A stretch of 64,000 bases of DNA from Flavihumibacter cheonanensis (GCF_022352215.1 NZ_JAKRWF010000004.1:310001-374000), one strand, 5' to 3'. Positions 8,205-16,678 are shown, counted from the first letter of the stretch. Numbers and translations: made by a program. The notes: generated by a model from the sequence alone, not told the origin.

Positions 8205-8924
8205 TTATCTACCTTTTTTACCATACCACATTGGAGCTTTGGTCAGGACCAGGCTGATCTGGAACCTGCCCAAACGATCCTCCGGTGCATTTGCCAAATC
8301 CTGGTTGCTCTTTCCCCTCCATTCACGATCCTGGAAACTGCCGATATATGCTGCCTGCAAACCTACTGAAGCTCCTTTTTCCTTAGGCGCGAACAGGTTC
8401 AGGCCCATACCCAGTTTGTAATTAAAAAAGGAATTGTTGAACGCCACAGGAGAAATCCCTGTTTGTACAATGGGCGATTGCAAAACATCATCAAAATTGA
8501 CATTCGAGTTATCCCGGTAGAATTTTGCCTGGTACCAATCATATCCAATACCCGCGATTGGATACAACATCACCCTATCCTGCTTTAACAGATCATATCC
8601 AAAATCAAAACCAATTCCTGCAAATCGCGTCGTGCTGCTTTGGCGGTTGCGATCCCCGCTCATGCTGCTACCTAGCGTAATATTCGACATGGAAATCACC
8701 CGGTTTCTTTCTTTCATCCAACCCAATTGCAAAACACCTGTATAATCCCGCAGATCGCGGTACTGGGGGAAATTCGCAATCCGGCTATTCAATCCGTCAA
8801 ATTCCTGGAAACCTACTCCAAGTCCAATGGTGGTCATTGGCAGGTAATTATCCCAATTTTTTTTCTTTTGTGCCATGCTGGTGCCGCTGATCAGTAGGGC
8901 GGCCGCAAATACCCATGCTTTCAT
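8205..8924 (-). CDS. Outer membrane beta-barrel protein
   Basis: 239 residues from the ATG at 8924, where a clean signal peptide begins (MKAWVFAAALLISGTSMAQ); an ATG at 8942 is the alternative. A still longer frame to 9026 would leave no room for a promoter against the divergent oxidoreductase gene. The mature part has many amphipathic strands with aromatic ends and glycines (FDFGYDLL, YPIAGIGYDWYQAKFY, GLQAAYIGSF), typical of small porin-like barrels in the outer membrane. No catalytic motif is visible. It is divergent from the amino-sugar operon and ends ahead of the terminator at 7940-7970. Confidence 0.65.
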   Translation of the reverse strand: MKAWVFAAALLISGTSMAQKKKNWDNYLPMTTIGLGVGFQEFDGLNSRIANFPQYRDLRDYTGVLQLGWMKERNRVISMSNITLGSSMSGDRNRQSSTTRFAGIGFDFGYDLLKQDRVMLYPIAGIGYDWYQAKFYRDNSNVNFDDVLQSPIVQTGISPVAFNNSFFNYKLGMGLNLFAPKEKGASVGLQAAYIGSFQDREWRGKSNQDLANAPEDRLGRFQISLVLTKAPMWYGKKGR

Positions 8925-9028
8925 ATTGTATAGTTTAACCATGCTTAACAGGTTGTTCGTGGATTGGTTCTTTTTTTTCGCTGTTTGAAGTGCCAGTTCC
9001 TGCAATTTTTGCAGATATTTAAGCAAAA

Positions 9029-10117
9029 ATGCGTCGAACGAAAGTTGCCATCCTGGGTTCCGGGTTCATTGCCGATATCCATATTGAAAGTTATCACCGC
9101 TTTGTTCCGGAAGCGGAAGTGGTTGCTGTTTACTCCCGAGATATCAAGAAAGCCCGGGACTTCGCCGATAAACACAAAATCACCCAGTTTTATGCTGATA
9201 TCGATGAACTGCTTGAAAAATCAGGCGTTGAAGTGGTGGATATCTGCCTGCCCAATTTCAAGCATTGCGAAGCTACCCTCAAAGCCGCTGCCGCCGGTAA
9301 ACATATCATCATTGAAAAACCCCTGGCCGTTACCCTCGAGGAAGCGGATTCCATGATTGAGGCCTGCAAAAAGGCCAAAGTGAAACTGATGTATGCCGAG
9401 GAACTCTGCTTTGCCCCCAAATACGAACGTGTGCGCCATATGGTGAAGGAAGGTGGGGTAGGGGATATCTACATGCTCAAGCAGGGGGAGAAACATTCTG
9501 GTCCGCATAGCGACTGGTTCTACGATAAAAATCTCTCCGGTGGAGGGGTTCTGATGGATATGGGTTGCCACGCCATAGCCTGGTTTCGCTGGATGCTCAA
9601 CAATTGCAAGGCAACCAGTGTCTATGCCACGATGGCAACTGTTTACCACAAGGGCCGCACCGTTTGCGAGGATAATTCGGTGGTGATTATCGAGTTTGAA
9701 AATGGCGTGATCGGGGTAGCAGAAAACAGCTGGGCCAAACATGGCGGTATGGATGATCGTTGTGAAGTTTATGGCACCGGCGGGGTAGTATATGCTGATC
9801 TCTTCATGGGCAATGCGGCTGTTTCCTACAGTAAACACGGTTATGGCTATGCGATGGAAAAAGCAGATACCACCATTGGCTGGAGCTTCACCATTTTCGA
9901 AGAGGTGTTCAACCAGGGTTACCCGCATGAACTAAGGCATTTCATTCAATGTGTGCAGAACGATACCCAGCCCATGGTTACCGGTGAAGATGGTCGCGCT
10001 GTGCTGGAAATCATCTATGCAGCTTATGCTTCCGCAGCAGAAGGCAAAAAGATTTACCTGCCTTTCCATCCGAAGGTGGACCGGCCCATTGATTTGTGGT
10101 TGAATGCAAAAAAATAA
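9029..10117 (+). CDS. Gfo/Idh/MocA family NAD(P)-dependent oxidoreductase
   Basis: 362 residues. The N-terminal Rossmann fold begins with VAILGSGFIADIH (residues 6-18), and the family motif EKP is at 96-98 (IIIEKPLA). The C-terminal half is the usual alpha/beta substrate domain, with GGGVLMDMGCHAIAWFRWM holding the histidine expected in the active site. These enzymes oxidise or reduce sugars, amino sugars and inositols using NAD(P). Twelve bases separate it from the NagB-like gene, so it is the first gene of an operon with NagB, ROK and acylase genes. This context suggests a sugar or amino-sugar substrate. Family certain, substrate unknown. Confidence 0.88.
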   Translation: MRRTKVAILGSGFIADIHIESYHRFVPEAEVVAVYSRDIKKARDFADKHKITQFYADIDELLEKSGVEVVDICLPNFKHCEATLKAAAAGKHIIIEKPLAVTLEEADSMIEACKKAKVKLMYAEELCFAPKYERVRHMVKEGGVGDIYMLKQGEKHSGPHSDWFYDKNLSGGGVLMDMGCHAIAWFRWMLNNCKATSVYATMATVYHKGRTVCEDNSVVIIEFENGVIGVAENSWAKHGGMDDRCEVYGTGGVVYADLFMGNAAVSYSKHGYGYAMEKADTTIGWSFTIFEEVFNQGYPHELRHFIQCVQNDTQPMVTGEDGRAVLEIIYAAYASAAEGKKIYLPFHPKVDRPIDLWLNAKK

Positions 10118-10129
10118 ACTACCTGCATT

Positions 10130-10864
10130 ATGGATATTTTCCTTGAAAAGGATTACAATACACTTTCAGCCGCTGCTGCCAAACATTTGTTATCCCTGGC
10201 GCGCAAAAAGCAATCACCCCTGGTCTGCGTGGCTTCAGGTGATAGTCCGGCTGGACTCTATCGTGAACTCATTACACAACAAAATGCCAATGAAACCGAC
10301 TCCTGGAACTTCGTCGGACTCGATGAATGGCAGGGCATGAATGCTTCGGATGAGGGTTCCTGCCAATGGCATCTTCACCAGCAATTGTTTCAACCGCTGA
10401 AAGTTGATGCCAGCCGGATCTGCTTTTTCGATGGCAGAGCTGCCTCCCTGGAAGAAGAATGCCAGCGTGTGGACCAGTTCATATCGGACCACGGGGGTAT
10501 TGATATCGCGGTGATCGGCCTGGGCTCCAATGGCCATATCGGGATGAATGAACCCCAGCGCGATCCTACCTTAACCGCTCATATCGCTGAACTGGCTCCT
10601 TCCACCATCCAAACCGCGCAGAAGTATTTTAAAAAGGAAACAACCATTACAGGCGGACTCACACTCGGCATCGCTTCCATTCTGTCTGCGAAACATATTT
10701 TTCTGATTGTTTCCGGTTCACATAAAGCGGCTATCATCAAACAGCTGATGGAATCTGAGCCTACACCCGCTTTGCCGGTTACCTGGTTGAAGAACCATCC
10801 CAATGCCTACCTCTACCTCGATGAAGCTGCCGCCAGTGAATGGAAAACATCCTCCCATGCGTAA
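10130..10864 (+). CDS. Glucosamine-6-phosphate deaminase (NagB-like)
   Basis: 244 residues of the NagB/6-phosphogluconolactonase superfamily. The phosphate-binding loop is CVASGDSPAGLY, the catalytic aspartate region is FVGLDEWQGM, and the signature GLGSNGHIGMNEP contains the ring-opening histidine and partner residues of glucosamine-6-phosphate deaminases. The expected reaction is glucosamine-6-phosphate to fructose-6-phosphate and ammonia. It is slightly shorter than typical NagB (about 260-270), so a paralogue with related specificity is possible. The last 8 bases overlap the ROK kinase start (ATG at 10857), which points to translational coupling. Confidence 0.8.
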   Translation: MDIFLEKDYNTLSAAAAKHLLSLARKKQSPLVCVASGDSPAGLYRELITQQNANETDSWNFVGLDEWQGMNASDEGSCQWHLHQQLFQPLKVDASRICFFDGRAASLEEECQRVDQFISDHGGIDIAVIGLGSNGHIGMNEPQRDPTLTAHIAELAPSTIQTAQKYFKKETTITGGLTLGIASILSAKHIFLIVSGSHKAAIIKQLMESEPTPALPVTWLKNHPNAYLYLDEAAASEWKTSSHA

Positions 10865-11696
10865 CCGACAAATAGGCATCGATATTGGCGGTACCGGTAT
10901 GAAAGCTGGTATCGTGGAGAATGGCCGCCTGCTGCAAAAGGTCGAAGAGAAAGTGCTGGCGAATGGAAGTGCTGATGAAGTAGTAGAGCAAGTGAAAGGA
11001 TTAATTCTTCGGTTAGGCCTAAACGATATAACAGGTATCGGTATTGGAATTCCGGGACTGGTAAACCCTGTTACTGGCGTGGTGTACGATGTGATGAATA
11101 TCCCGGCCTGGACAGAACTCGATCTTAAAGGCATTCTGGAAAAAGAGTTGGGAAATCCGGTTGCCCTGAACAACGATGCCAACTGTTTTGCTGCCGCGGC
11201 TTTTACCCTGCGACAATTGCGGGAGCGTACCTCTCTCCTGGGGGTTACCCTTGGTACCGGGATGGGCACCGGTATTATTTGGGAAGGTAAACTGATCTCA
11301 GGATTACATGGTGGGGCTGGAGAATTCGGACTGATTGAATACCGCGAGCAGAACATTGAATACTATGCCAGCGGCCGTTTTTTTGAAAATGTATACGGAC
11401 TCAATGGCGTTGAGGTTTACCAGAAAGCCATGCAGGGAGATCAGCGATCATTGGAGCTGTATGCCGAACTTGGTTTTCATTTTGGCAACGCGGTTAAAAC
11501 CCTGCTCTACGCACTCGATATAAATTATATTATTTTGGGAGGGTCGGTAAGTGCTGCCTGGCCCTTGTTCCGGGAAGCTACCCTGCAACAGGTGGGCGAT
11601 TTTGCCTATCGCCAGGCCCGTGAAAGCCTGGTGATTGAAACTTTGCAGGAGATGGATGCCGGTATCATTGGCGCAGCCGCCCTGGTTACTTTATAA
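10857..11696 (+). CDS. ROK family sugar kinase without the zinc motif
   Basis: The start is set at the ATG at 10857 (279 residues), where the ATP-binding phosphate-1 motif begins (GIDIGGTGMKAGIV); an upstream in-frame ATG (10803) adds residues unlike the family. NNDANC is the catalytic aspartate region and GTGMGTGII the phosphate-2 loop. The usual ROK zinc site (GExGH followed by CxCGxxGCxE) is missing: here the sequence runs GGAGEFGLIEYREQNIEYYA with no cysteine. The enzyme probably phosphorylates a hexose or N-acetyl amino sugar, feeding the coupled NagB-like deaminase. The missing zinc site may mean altered specificity. Confidence 0.8.
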   Translation: MRNRQIGIDIGGTGMKAGIVENGRLLQKVEEKVLANGSADEVVEQVKGLILRLGLNDITGIGIGIPGLVNPVTGVVYDVMNIPAWTELDLKGILEKELGNPVALNNDANCFAAAAFTLRQLRERTSLLGVTLGTGMGTGIIWEGKLISGLHGGAGEFGLIEYREQNIEYYASGRFFENVYGLNGVEVYQKAMQGDQRSLELYAELGFHFGNAVKTLLYALDINYIILGGSVSAAWPLFREATLQQVGDFAYRQARESLVIETLQEMDAGIIGAAALVTL

Positions 11697-11707
11697 CATA
11701 CACACAC

Positions 11708-13948
11708 ATGCGAAAATTAGTATTAGTCCTGCTTTGTCTTCCCTTGGGGTTATTGGCACAGCAACCAGCTGAATTGGCAAGATGGGAAAAACAGGCGGAG
11801 AACATCACCATCATCCGCGATAAGATGGGCATTCCGCATATCTATGGCAAGACAGATGCCGATGCAGTTTTCGGATTGCTCTATGTCCAATGCGAAGACG
11901 ATTTTGCCCGGGTGGAAATGAATTATATTGAAAAGCTGGGGAGATTGTCAGAGGTGCAGGGGGAGAGTAAGCTCTATGATGATCTCCTGATCCGACTGGT
12001 GATTGATGCCGAAGCCGCGCAACGTGATTATGCGAAAGCTCCGGCCTGGTTGAAAAAACTCTGTGTCGCTTTTGCGGATGGGATCAATTATTATCTCTAC
12101 AAAAATCCCCAGGTAAAAACAGCTCTCCTAAACCGCTTTGAACCCTGGTTCCCCATGTTATGGACAGATGGTAGTATTGGTGCGATCACTACGGCTGATA
12201 TCACCATGAAAGAGTTGGCTGGTTTTTACGGTGATGCATCGCCGTTAGTCGCAAGAAACATAAATGGTACTTCTCTTTCTGCGCAAGGAATCAGAGAAGG
12301 GTTGAGCACTGAAGTCGAACCAATAGAAGAGCCTCTTCCCACCGGCTCCAATGGATTTGCTATTGCTCCTGCCAAATCCGCCAGTGGCAAAGCAATGCTC
12401 TATATCAATCCCCATGTGAGTTTTTATTTTCGTCCCGAAGTGCATATGGTTTCAGAAGAAGGCCTGAATGCCTATGGGGCGGTTACCTGGGGACAGTTTT
12501 TCATCTACCAGGGATTCAATGAATACGCGGGCTGGATGCACACATCCTGTTATGTGGATGCTGCGGATTCCTATATAGAAAAAGTGGAGAAGCGTCCCTA
12601 TGGGTATGCGTATCGCTATGAAGGTAAACTTCGTCCCTTTAGAACCAAACTGATTACGATTCGCTATAAAACAGCTACGGGAACAGCAGAAAAAAACATC
12701 ACAGCCTACTTCACCCATCACGGTCCGATTATGGCGAAGCGCAACAACCAGCTCCTGAGCATGAAAGCGGATAACCGCCTGCTGGAGGGCGTAATTCAAT
12801 GTTGGCAACGAACCAAAGTAAAGGGACTCAACGATTTCAAGAAAACACTGGATCTGAAAGGCAATCTTTCCAATAGTACGGTCTATGCGGATAGAGATGG
12901 CAATATCGCTTACTGGCATGGAAACCGGATTCCGAAAAGAGATCCTTCTATCGACTGGACGCAACCTGTTGATGGAACCACCAAAGCAACCGAGTGGAAG
13001 GGGTATCATGCTATCAATGAAACCGTTCATATGGTGAACCCCTCCAATGGATGGCTGCAACATTGCAACAGCACCGCATTCCAGATTGCAGGTACCAATA
13101 GTCCGGATCCTGCAATGTTCCCTGCCTACATGGCACCTGATGGTGATAATTTTCGTGGAGTCAATGCCGTTAGGGTGCTTTCCAATCTTGCCAAACTAGA
13201 TCTAGACGCACTTATCAAAGCCGGTTATGATCCGCGTCTCGCTGCTTTTGAGGAATTGATTCCCGAGTTGGTGAAAGCATTTGACACTCAAGTGAAACCT
13301 GCTGATACCTTATATGCCTGGCTGGCCGGACCAATAGCCGTCCTCCGCAACTGGAATTACCAGGTGGATACGGCATCCATTGCAACTACGCTGGCTGTGG
13401 AATGGGGACAAAGATTATTGCCTTCCATCATGCGCGCAGGTCCCCAGGATGGCAAACCCCTGGACGCGGTGATAAAGACCCGTGCCTATATTTCGGGTAC
13501 ACCTCAGCGTGAGATGCTGCAGGCACTGTACCTGACCCTGCAGGATCTCACGCAGCGCTATGGAAAATGGCAGCTCGCCTGGGGTGGTATCAATCGCTTC
13601 CAGCGTATTTCGCCGGCAATTGATTTGCAGTTTGATGATAACAAAACCAGTTTCCCGGTTGCCTTTGCTTCCGGAACCTGGGGCATGTTGCCTTCTTATA
13701 ATAGCCGGGTTTTCCCGGGCACCCGGAACCGGTATGGGGTCCATGGGAACAGTTTCATTTGTGCTGTGGAGTTTGGTGACAAAGTGCGCGCTAAAGCCCT
13801 GCTCGCAGGTGGACAGAGTGGTGATCCGGCTTCTCCCCATTTCAACGACCAGGTAGAGGCTTACAGCAAGGGGCAGTTCCGGGAAGTACTCTTCTACAAA
13901 GATGATGTGCTGCGGAATGCGGAACGTACTTACAAGCCCGGGAGATAG
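11708..13948 (+). CDS. Penicillin acylase family Ntn hydrolase, exported
   Basis: 746 residues with a signal peptide (LVLVLLCLPLGLLAQ). The layout is that of penicillin acylase/acyl-homoserine lactone acylase precursors: an alpha region with RDKMGIPHIYG, a linker, then TGSNGFAIAP, where Ser214 would become the N-terminal nucleophile after self-cleavage, and a large beta region. Such enzymes cut amides between an acyl group and an amine in the periplasm; substrates include beta-lactams, acyl-homoserine lactones and other amides. It follows the ROK kinase gene by 11 bases, so it is probably part of the amino-sugar operon, and an N-acylated amino compound is conceivable. Substrate unproven. Confidence 0.85.
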   Translation: MRKLVLVLLCLPLGLLAQQPAELARWEKQAENITIIRDKMGIPHIYGKTDADAVFGLLYVQCEDDFARVEMNYIEKLGRLSEVQGESKLYDDLLIRLVIDAEAAQRDYAKAPAWLKKLCVAFADGINYYLYKNPQVKTALLNRFEPWFPMLWTDGSIGAITTADITMKELAGFYGDASPLVARNINGTSLSAQGIREGLSTEVEPIEEPLPTGSNGFAIAPAKSASGKAMLYINPHVSFYFRPEVHMVSEEGLNAYGAVTWGQFFIYQGFNEYAGWMHTSCYVDAADSYIEKVEKRPYGYAYRYEGKLRPFRTKLITIRYKTATGTAEKNITAYFTHHGPIMAKRNNQLLSMKADNRLLEGVIQCWQRTKVKGLNDFKKTLDLKGNLSNSTVYADRDGNIAYWHGNRIPKRDPSIDWTQPVDGTTKATEWKGYHAINETVHMVNPSNGWLQHCNSTAFQIAGTNSPDPAMFPAYMAPDGDNFRGVNAVRVLSNLAKLDLDALIKAGYDPRLAAFEELIPELVKAFDTQVKPADTLYAWLAGPIAVLRNWNYQVDTASIATTLAVEWGQRLLPSIMRAGPQDGKPLDAVIKTRAYISGTPQREMLQALYLTLQDLTQRYGKWQLAWGGINRFQRISPAIDLQFDDNKTSFPVAFASGTWGMLPSYNSRVFPGTRNRYGVHGNSFICAVEFGDKVRAKALLAGGQSGDPASPHFNDQVEAYSKGQFREVLFYKDDVLRNAERTYKPGR

Positions 13949-13950
13949 CT

Positions 13951-13977
13951 CACCCGTCCGGTGCCACCGGACGGGTG
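13951..13977. repeat. 27-bp palindromic repeat, copy 1
   Basis: The arms cacccgtccggtg (13951-13963) and caccggacgggtg (13965-13977) are exact reverse complements around a single C. It starts 2 bases after the acylase stop codon. An identical copy lies at 57494-57520 after rimM. It is a strong hairpin without a T-run, so it looks like a REP-type dispersed palindrome or an mRNA 3'-end stabiliser rather than a standard terminator. Confidence 0.85.
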
Positions 13978-14052
13978 AGGGAATTGATGAGGCTAAAAAT
14001 AAATTTAGGTGCATCTAATTATTTTGGATGATTTGGATTATTTTTATACGCC

Positions 14053-14877
14053 ATGAAGCAACTAGAACAATTCCTAACCGAAATCGGGCCTGTATGGGCG
14101 GCCCTTATAGCAACAACATTTACCTGGCTGGTTACTGCCGCCGGCGCCTCCCTGGTATTCTTTTTCAAAACCATCAAACGCAGTGTATTTGATGCCATGC
14201 TCGGCTTTACGGGCGGGGTGATGGTAGCCGCCAGCTTTTGGTCGCTGCTGGCACCCAGCATTGAATATTCAGAGAAACTCTATCCCGATTTTCCCTGGAT
14301 GCCCGCAGCTGTGGGCTTCCTGGTCGGCGCTCTCTTTATCTTTTCTCTCGACAAATTCATGCCCCACCTGCATATCAATTTTGGAGAGGATGAATCCGAG
14401 GGGATGAAAACCAAATGGCATAAAACTACCCTGCTGTTATTGGCCATCACGTTGCACAATATTCCGGAAGGCCTCGCGGTTGGTGTACTCTTTGGCGCTG
14501 CCTCAATTGGCGCCGGGGAACAACTGATTCCTGCAGCCATCGCCCTGGCATTTGGTATCGGATTGCAGAACTTCCCCGAAGGTATGGCAGTTGCTATGCC
14601 ACTGCGCAGACATGGCGTAAGCAGGGCCAAGAGTTTCTGGTATGGTCAGCTCTCCGCGATTGTTGAACCGGTTGCCGGCGTATTGGGAGCTGTGGCTGTG
14701 ATTTATATGGAACCTGTGTTACCCTTCGCCCTCGCCTTCGCTGCCGGTGCCATGATCTATGTGGTGGTGGAAGAAGTGATCCCAGAAACCCAGCGGGATA
14801 AATTCACCGATGTAGCAGTGCTCGGGTTCATCGGCGGCTTTGTGGTGATGATGGTGCTGGATGTGGCCCTTGGCTAA
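14053..14877 (+). CDS. ZIP family metal transporter
   Basis: 274 residues with about eight transmembrane helices. The two metal-binding signatures of ZIP transporters are present: ITLHNIPEGLAVG in helix 4 and GLQNFPEGMAVAMPL in helix 5. The loop between helices 3 and 4 has histidines and acids (MPHLHINFGEDESEG). Family members import zinc or other divalent cations into the cytoplasm; ZupT and GufA are relatives. It lies alone after the 27-bp palindrome, 75 bases from the DUF6132 gene. No regulatory site was recognised. Confidence 0.88.
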   Translation: MKQLEQFLTEIGPVWAALIATTFTWLVTAAGASLVFFFKTIKRSVFDAMLGFTGGVMVAASFWSLLAPSIEYSEKLYPDFPWMPAAVGFLVGALFIFSLDKFMPHLHINFGEDESEGMKTKWHKTTLLLLAITLHNIPEGLAVGVLFGAASIGAGEQLIPAAIALAFGIGLQNFPEGMAVAMPLRRHGVSRAKSFWYGQLSAIVEPVAGVLGAVAVIYMEPVLPFALAFAAGAMIYVVVEEVIPETQRDKFTDVAVLGFIGGFVVMMVLDVALG

Positions 14878-14946
14878 GTCCGCTGGGTAACTATTATCAC
14901 ATTCGGTTAACACCAATTCCTGCAACTTTACCAAAATGCCGTTGCT

Positions 14947-15168
14947 ATGATCAAATCATTTATACTGAAAAACAAGTTGATGTTGTTGGGAGTTCTCCTC
15001 GGAGGAATTGCAGGATATCTTTACTATCACTTTATCGGGTGTGTGACCGGTACCTGCGCCATCACTTCCAAACCCCTGAACAGCACGGTTTATTTTGCCG
15101 TGATGGGAGGGTTAGGCTTTAGTATGCTGAAAAAAAGTGAGAAGTCAGACGTGAGAAGTGAGAAGTGA
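14947..15168 (+). CDS. DUF6132 family small membrane protein
   Basis: 73 residues with two transmembrane helices (about 9-29 and 45-62) joined by GCVTGTCAITSKPLNSTVY, the conserved cysteine-containing loop of DUF6132 proteins. The role is unknown; in Bacteroidota such proteins often sit near sulfur-related genes, and a DsrE-type protein follows here. The C-terminal codons (from 15137) are formed by heptamer repeats, and the TGA stop lies inside a repeat unit, so the tail KKSEKSDVRSEK is probably repeat-derived rather than selected. Confidence 0.7.
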   Translation: MIKSFILKNKLMLLGVLLGGIAGYLYYHFIGCVTGTCAITSKPLNSTVYFAVMGGLGFSMLKKSEKSDVRSEK

Positions 15169-15171
15169 GAA
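15137..15171. repeat. Tandem heptamer array GTGAGAA/GTCAGAC
   Basis: Five heptamers head to tail: gtgagaa, gtcagac, gtgagaa, gtgagaa, gtgagaa. The array covers the 3' end and stop codon of the DUF6132 gene. The same type of unit recurs at 15628-15695 and 56948-56975. Confidence 0.8.
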
Positions 15172-15180
15172 AGACGAAAC

Positions 15181-15210
15181 ACCGAAAGAATAACCACCGA
15201 AAGAATAACT
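15181..15210. repeat. 15-bp tandem repeat, two copies
   Basis: accgaaagaataacc (15181-15195) is followed directly by accgaaagaataact (15196-15210), differing only in the last base. It fills most of the gap between the DUF6132 and DsrE genes. Confidence 0.75.
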
Positions 15211-15214
15211 AAAC

Positions 15215-15631
15215 ATGAAACAACTCACTATACTGGCAGTTCTACTTTTATCAGTTATCAATGGTGCAGTTGCACAAACAGCAGAACCGAAGCACAAACT
15301 GGTGATGCAGTTAAATACCAGTGATACCCTGATCTGGAAGGGACTCATGAACAACCTCAAAAATCTCAAAGCAGGTTGGGGTGATTCCGTGAAAGTAGAA
15401 GTAGTGGTGCATGGTGCGGGTGTTCAGTTTATGATGAAAGACAAAACCACCCAGGCCGATAAAATCGCGCAGTTTAAAAAAATGGGTATTGAATTCGTTG
15501 TTTGCGAAAACACCTTGCGCGAACGCAATGTTTCCAAAGATCAACTCCTTCCCGAAGCCGGCTTCGTTAAAATGGGAGTGGGTGAAATTATATTGAAACA
15601 GGAGGCGGGCTGGAGCTATATAAAACTGTGA
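15215..15631 (+). CDS. DsrE family protein, exported
   Basis: 138 residues with a signal peptide ending near GAVAQ, so the protein is probably periplasmic. The mature domain has the DsrE/DsrF-like alternating fold: KLVMQLNTSD, then a helix (IWKGLMNNLKNL), VEVVVHGAGVQFMM, and a cysteine in VVCENTLRERNV. DsrE proteins of the cytoplasm take part in sulfur transfer; the exported Bacteroidota versions have no proven role. It follows DUF6132 by 46 bases of repeat-rich DNA, and its TGA stop lies in the first unit of another heptamer array. Confidence 0.75.
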   Translation: MKQLTILAVLLLSVINGAVAQTAEPKHKLVMQLNTSDTLIWKGLMNNLKNLKAGWGDSVKVEVVVHGAGVQFMMKDKTTQADKIAQFKKMGIEFVVCENTLRERNVSKDQLLPEAGFVKMGVGEIILKQEAGWSYIKL

Positions 15632-15695
15632 GATGTCAGACGTGAGATGTCAGACGCATGGACCGCCGTCTCACGTCTCACGTCTGACGTCTCAC
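15628..15695. terminator. Hairpin built of inverted heptamer arrays
   Basis: Four heptamers of the GTGAGAT/GTCAGAC type (15628-15655) face four reverse-complement units GTCTCAC/GTCTGAC (15668-15695). Together they form arms of 29 bases with one mismatch and two wobble pairs, and an 11-base... loop of about ten bases between them. It sits between the convergent DsrE and YpfJ genes and is followed by only four T. It probably acts as a bidirectional transcript end, but its repeat composition makes it unusual. Confidence 0.6.
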
Positions 15696-15701
15696 TTTTC
15701 C

Positions 15702-16544
15702 TCACCTCAACCTCGCATCATTAAACGTATCTCCCTGCCTGATATCCCCCGACTCATAACCTCTCTTAAACCAGTACATCCGTTGCTCCGATGTGCCATG
15801 GGTAAAGGACTCCGGAACGATATAACCCTGGGCCTGTTTCTGTAACCTATCATCACCAATCGCATTGGCAGCCCGCATGGCTTCCTCAATATCATTGGCA
15901 TCCAGTAGGTTCTTATTCGCAGTATGATGCGCCCATACACCGGCAAGGAAATCCGCCTGCAATTCCAGCATCACCGAATACTTGTTGTACTCTTCCTGGC
16001 TCACCTGCTGACGGATCTGCGCCAGCTTCTGTGTTGTGCCCAATAAGGTCTGGATATGGTGACCCACTTCATGCGATACTACATAGGCCATCGCAAAATC
16101 ACCTGGCGCCCCAAAACGCTGGGAGAGTTCATCGTAAAAGGAGAGATCTATGTATAATTTCTGATCACCCGGACAATAAAATGGTCCACTTGCCGCACTC
16201 GCAGAACCACAGGCAGATTGCACCGCACCACTAAAAAGCACCAGGGTTGGCTCCCGGTATTGTGATCCATTCTCTGCAAATACTTTATTCCATACATCCT
16301 CTGTTTCAGCCAGCACTACTTTCACAAAACTTGCCAGCTCATCCTCCCGCGCTTTGGCCTCCGCACTCATCGGAGCACTGCTGCCTCCTGGTGCCTGCAG
16401 TTGCGATACATCCACATCTCCACCCAAAAACAGGTTGAATAATAGGGCAATGATGCCAAGGATGCCGCCTCCGATAGCTACAGGTCCGGCCATTCCTCTA
16501 CGATCTTCTACATTTCCGCTTTCGCGTCTTCCTTGCCAGCGCAT
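15702..16544 (-). CDS. Neutral zinc metallopeptidase (YpfJ family)
   Basis: 280 residues with one N-terminal transmembrane helix (about 22-42) after a basic, soluble start (MRWQGRRES). The catalytic zinc motif is SHEVGHHIQ, followed by ELQADFLAGVWAHH with the third ligand. The C-terminal region FTHGTSEQRMYWFKRGYESG is the family's conserved end. The YpfJ/neutral zinc metallopeptidase family is widespread, anchored in the inner membrane, with unknown substrates. It is convergent with the DsrE gene and separated from it by the large heptamer hairpin. Confidence 0.85.
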   Translation of the reverse strand: MRWQGRRESGNVEDRRGMAGPVAIGGGILGIIALLFNLFLGGDVDVSQLQAPGGSSAPMSAEAKAREDELASFVKVVLAETEDVWNKVFAENGSQYREPTLVLFSGAVQSACGSASAASGPFYCPGDQKLYIDLSFYDELSQRFGAPGDFAMAYVVSHEVGHHIQTLLGTTQKLAQIRQQVSQEEYNKYSVMLELQADFLAGVWAHHTANKNLLDANDIEEAMRAANAIGDDRLQKQAQGYIVPESFTHGTSEQRMYWFKRGYESGDIRQGDTFNDARLR

Positions 16545-16678
16545 AGGTTGTTATTTACGAACAAATTAAGGAGAAATCGCATACGAATTGTGACGAGCTT
16601 TGAATATTTTATAACGCATTTCAACCAAGTCATTTGGTTACAATTGAATATTTTTAGCACTTTTTAGAAAGAACCAAC

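Noticed and set aside
10718-11356. Minus-strand open frame rich in Ser, Pro and Arg opposite nagB and the ROK gene
   Set aside because: Low-complexity translation typical of the antisense of a GC-richer gene; both genes on the plus strand have full family motifs.
12452-13063. Long minus-strand open frame (203 codons) inside the acylase gene
   Set aside because: It lies wholly opposite the well-supported penicillin acylase gene, has no family motif, and its composition follows from the codon bias of the real gene.
11708-13948. Quorum-quenching acyl-homoserine lactone acylase or antibiotic resistance enzyme
   Set aside because: The family covers many amide substrates and no residue here decides between them; the operon context points elsewhere.
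15137-15695. CRISPR array near the DsrE gene
   Set aside because: Heptamer units without spacers, partly inverted into a hairpin; no cas gene in the window.
16620-16678. Promoter of the GH92 gene at catttggttacaattgaatatttttag
   Set aside because: A TTTG is followed by a weak TATTTTTA at only 12 bases instead of about 19, so it does not meet the consensus.
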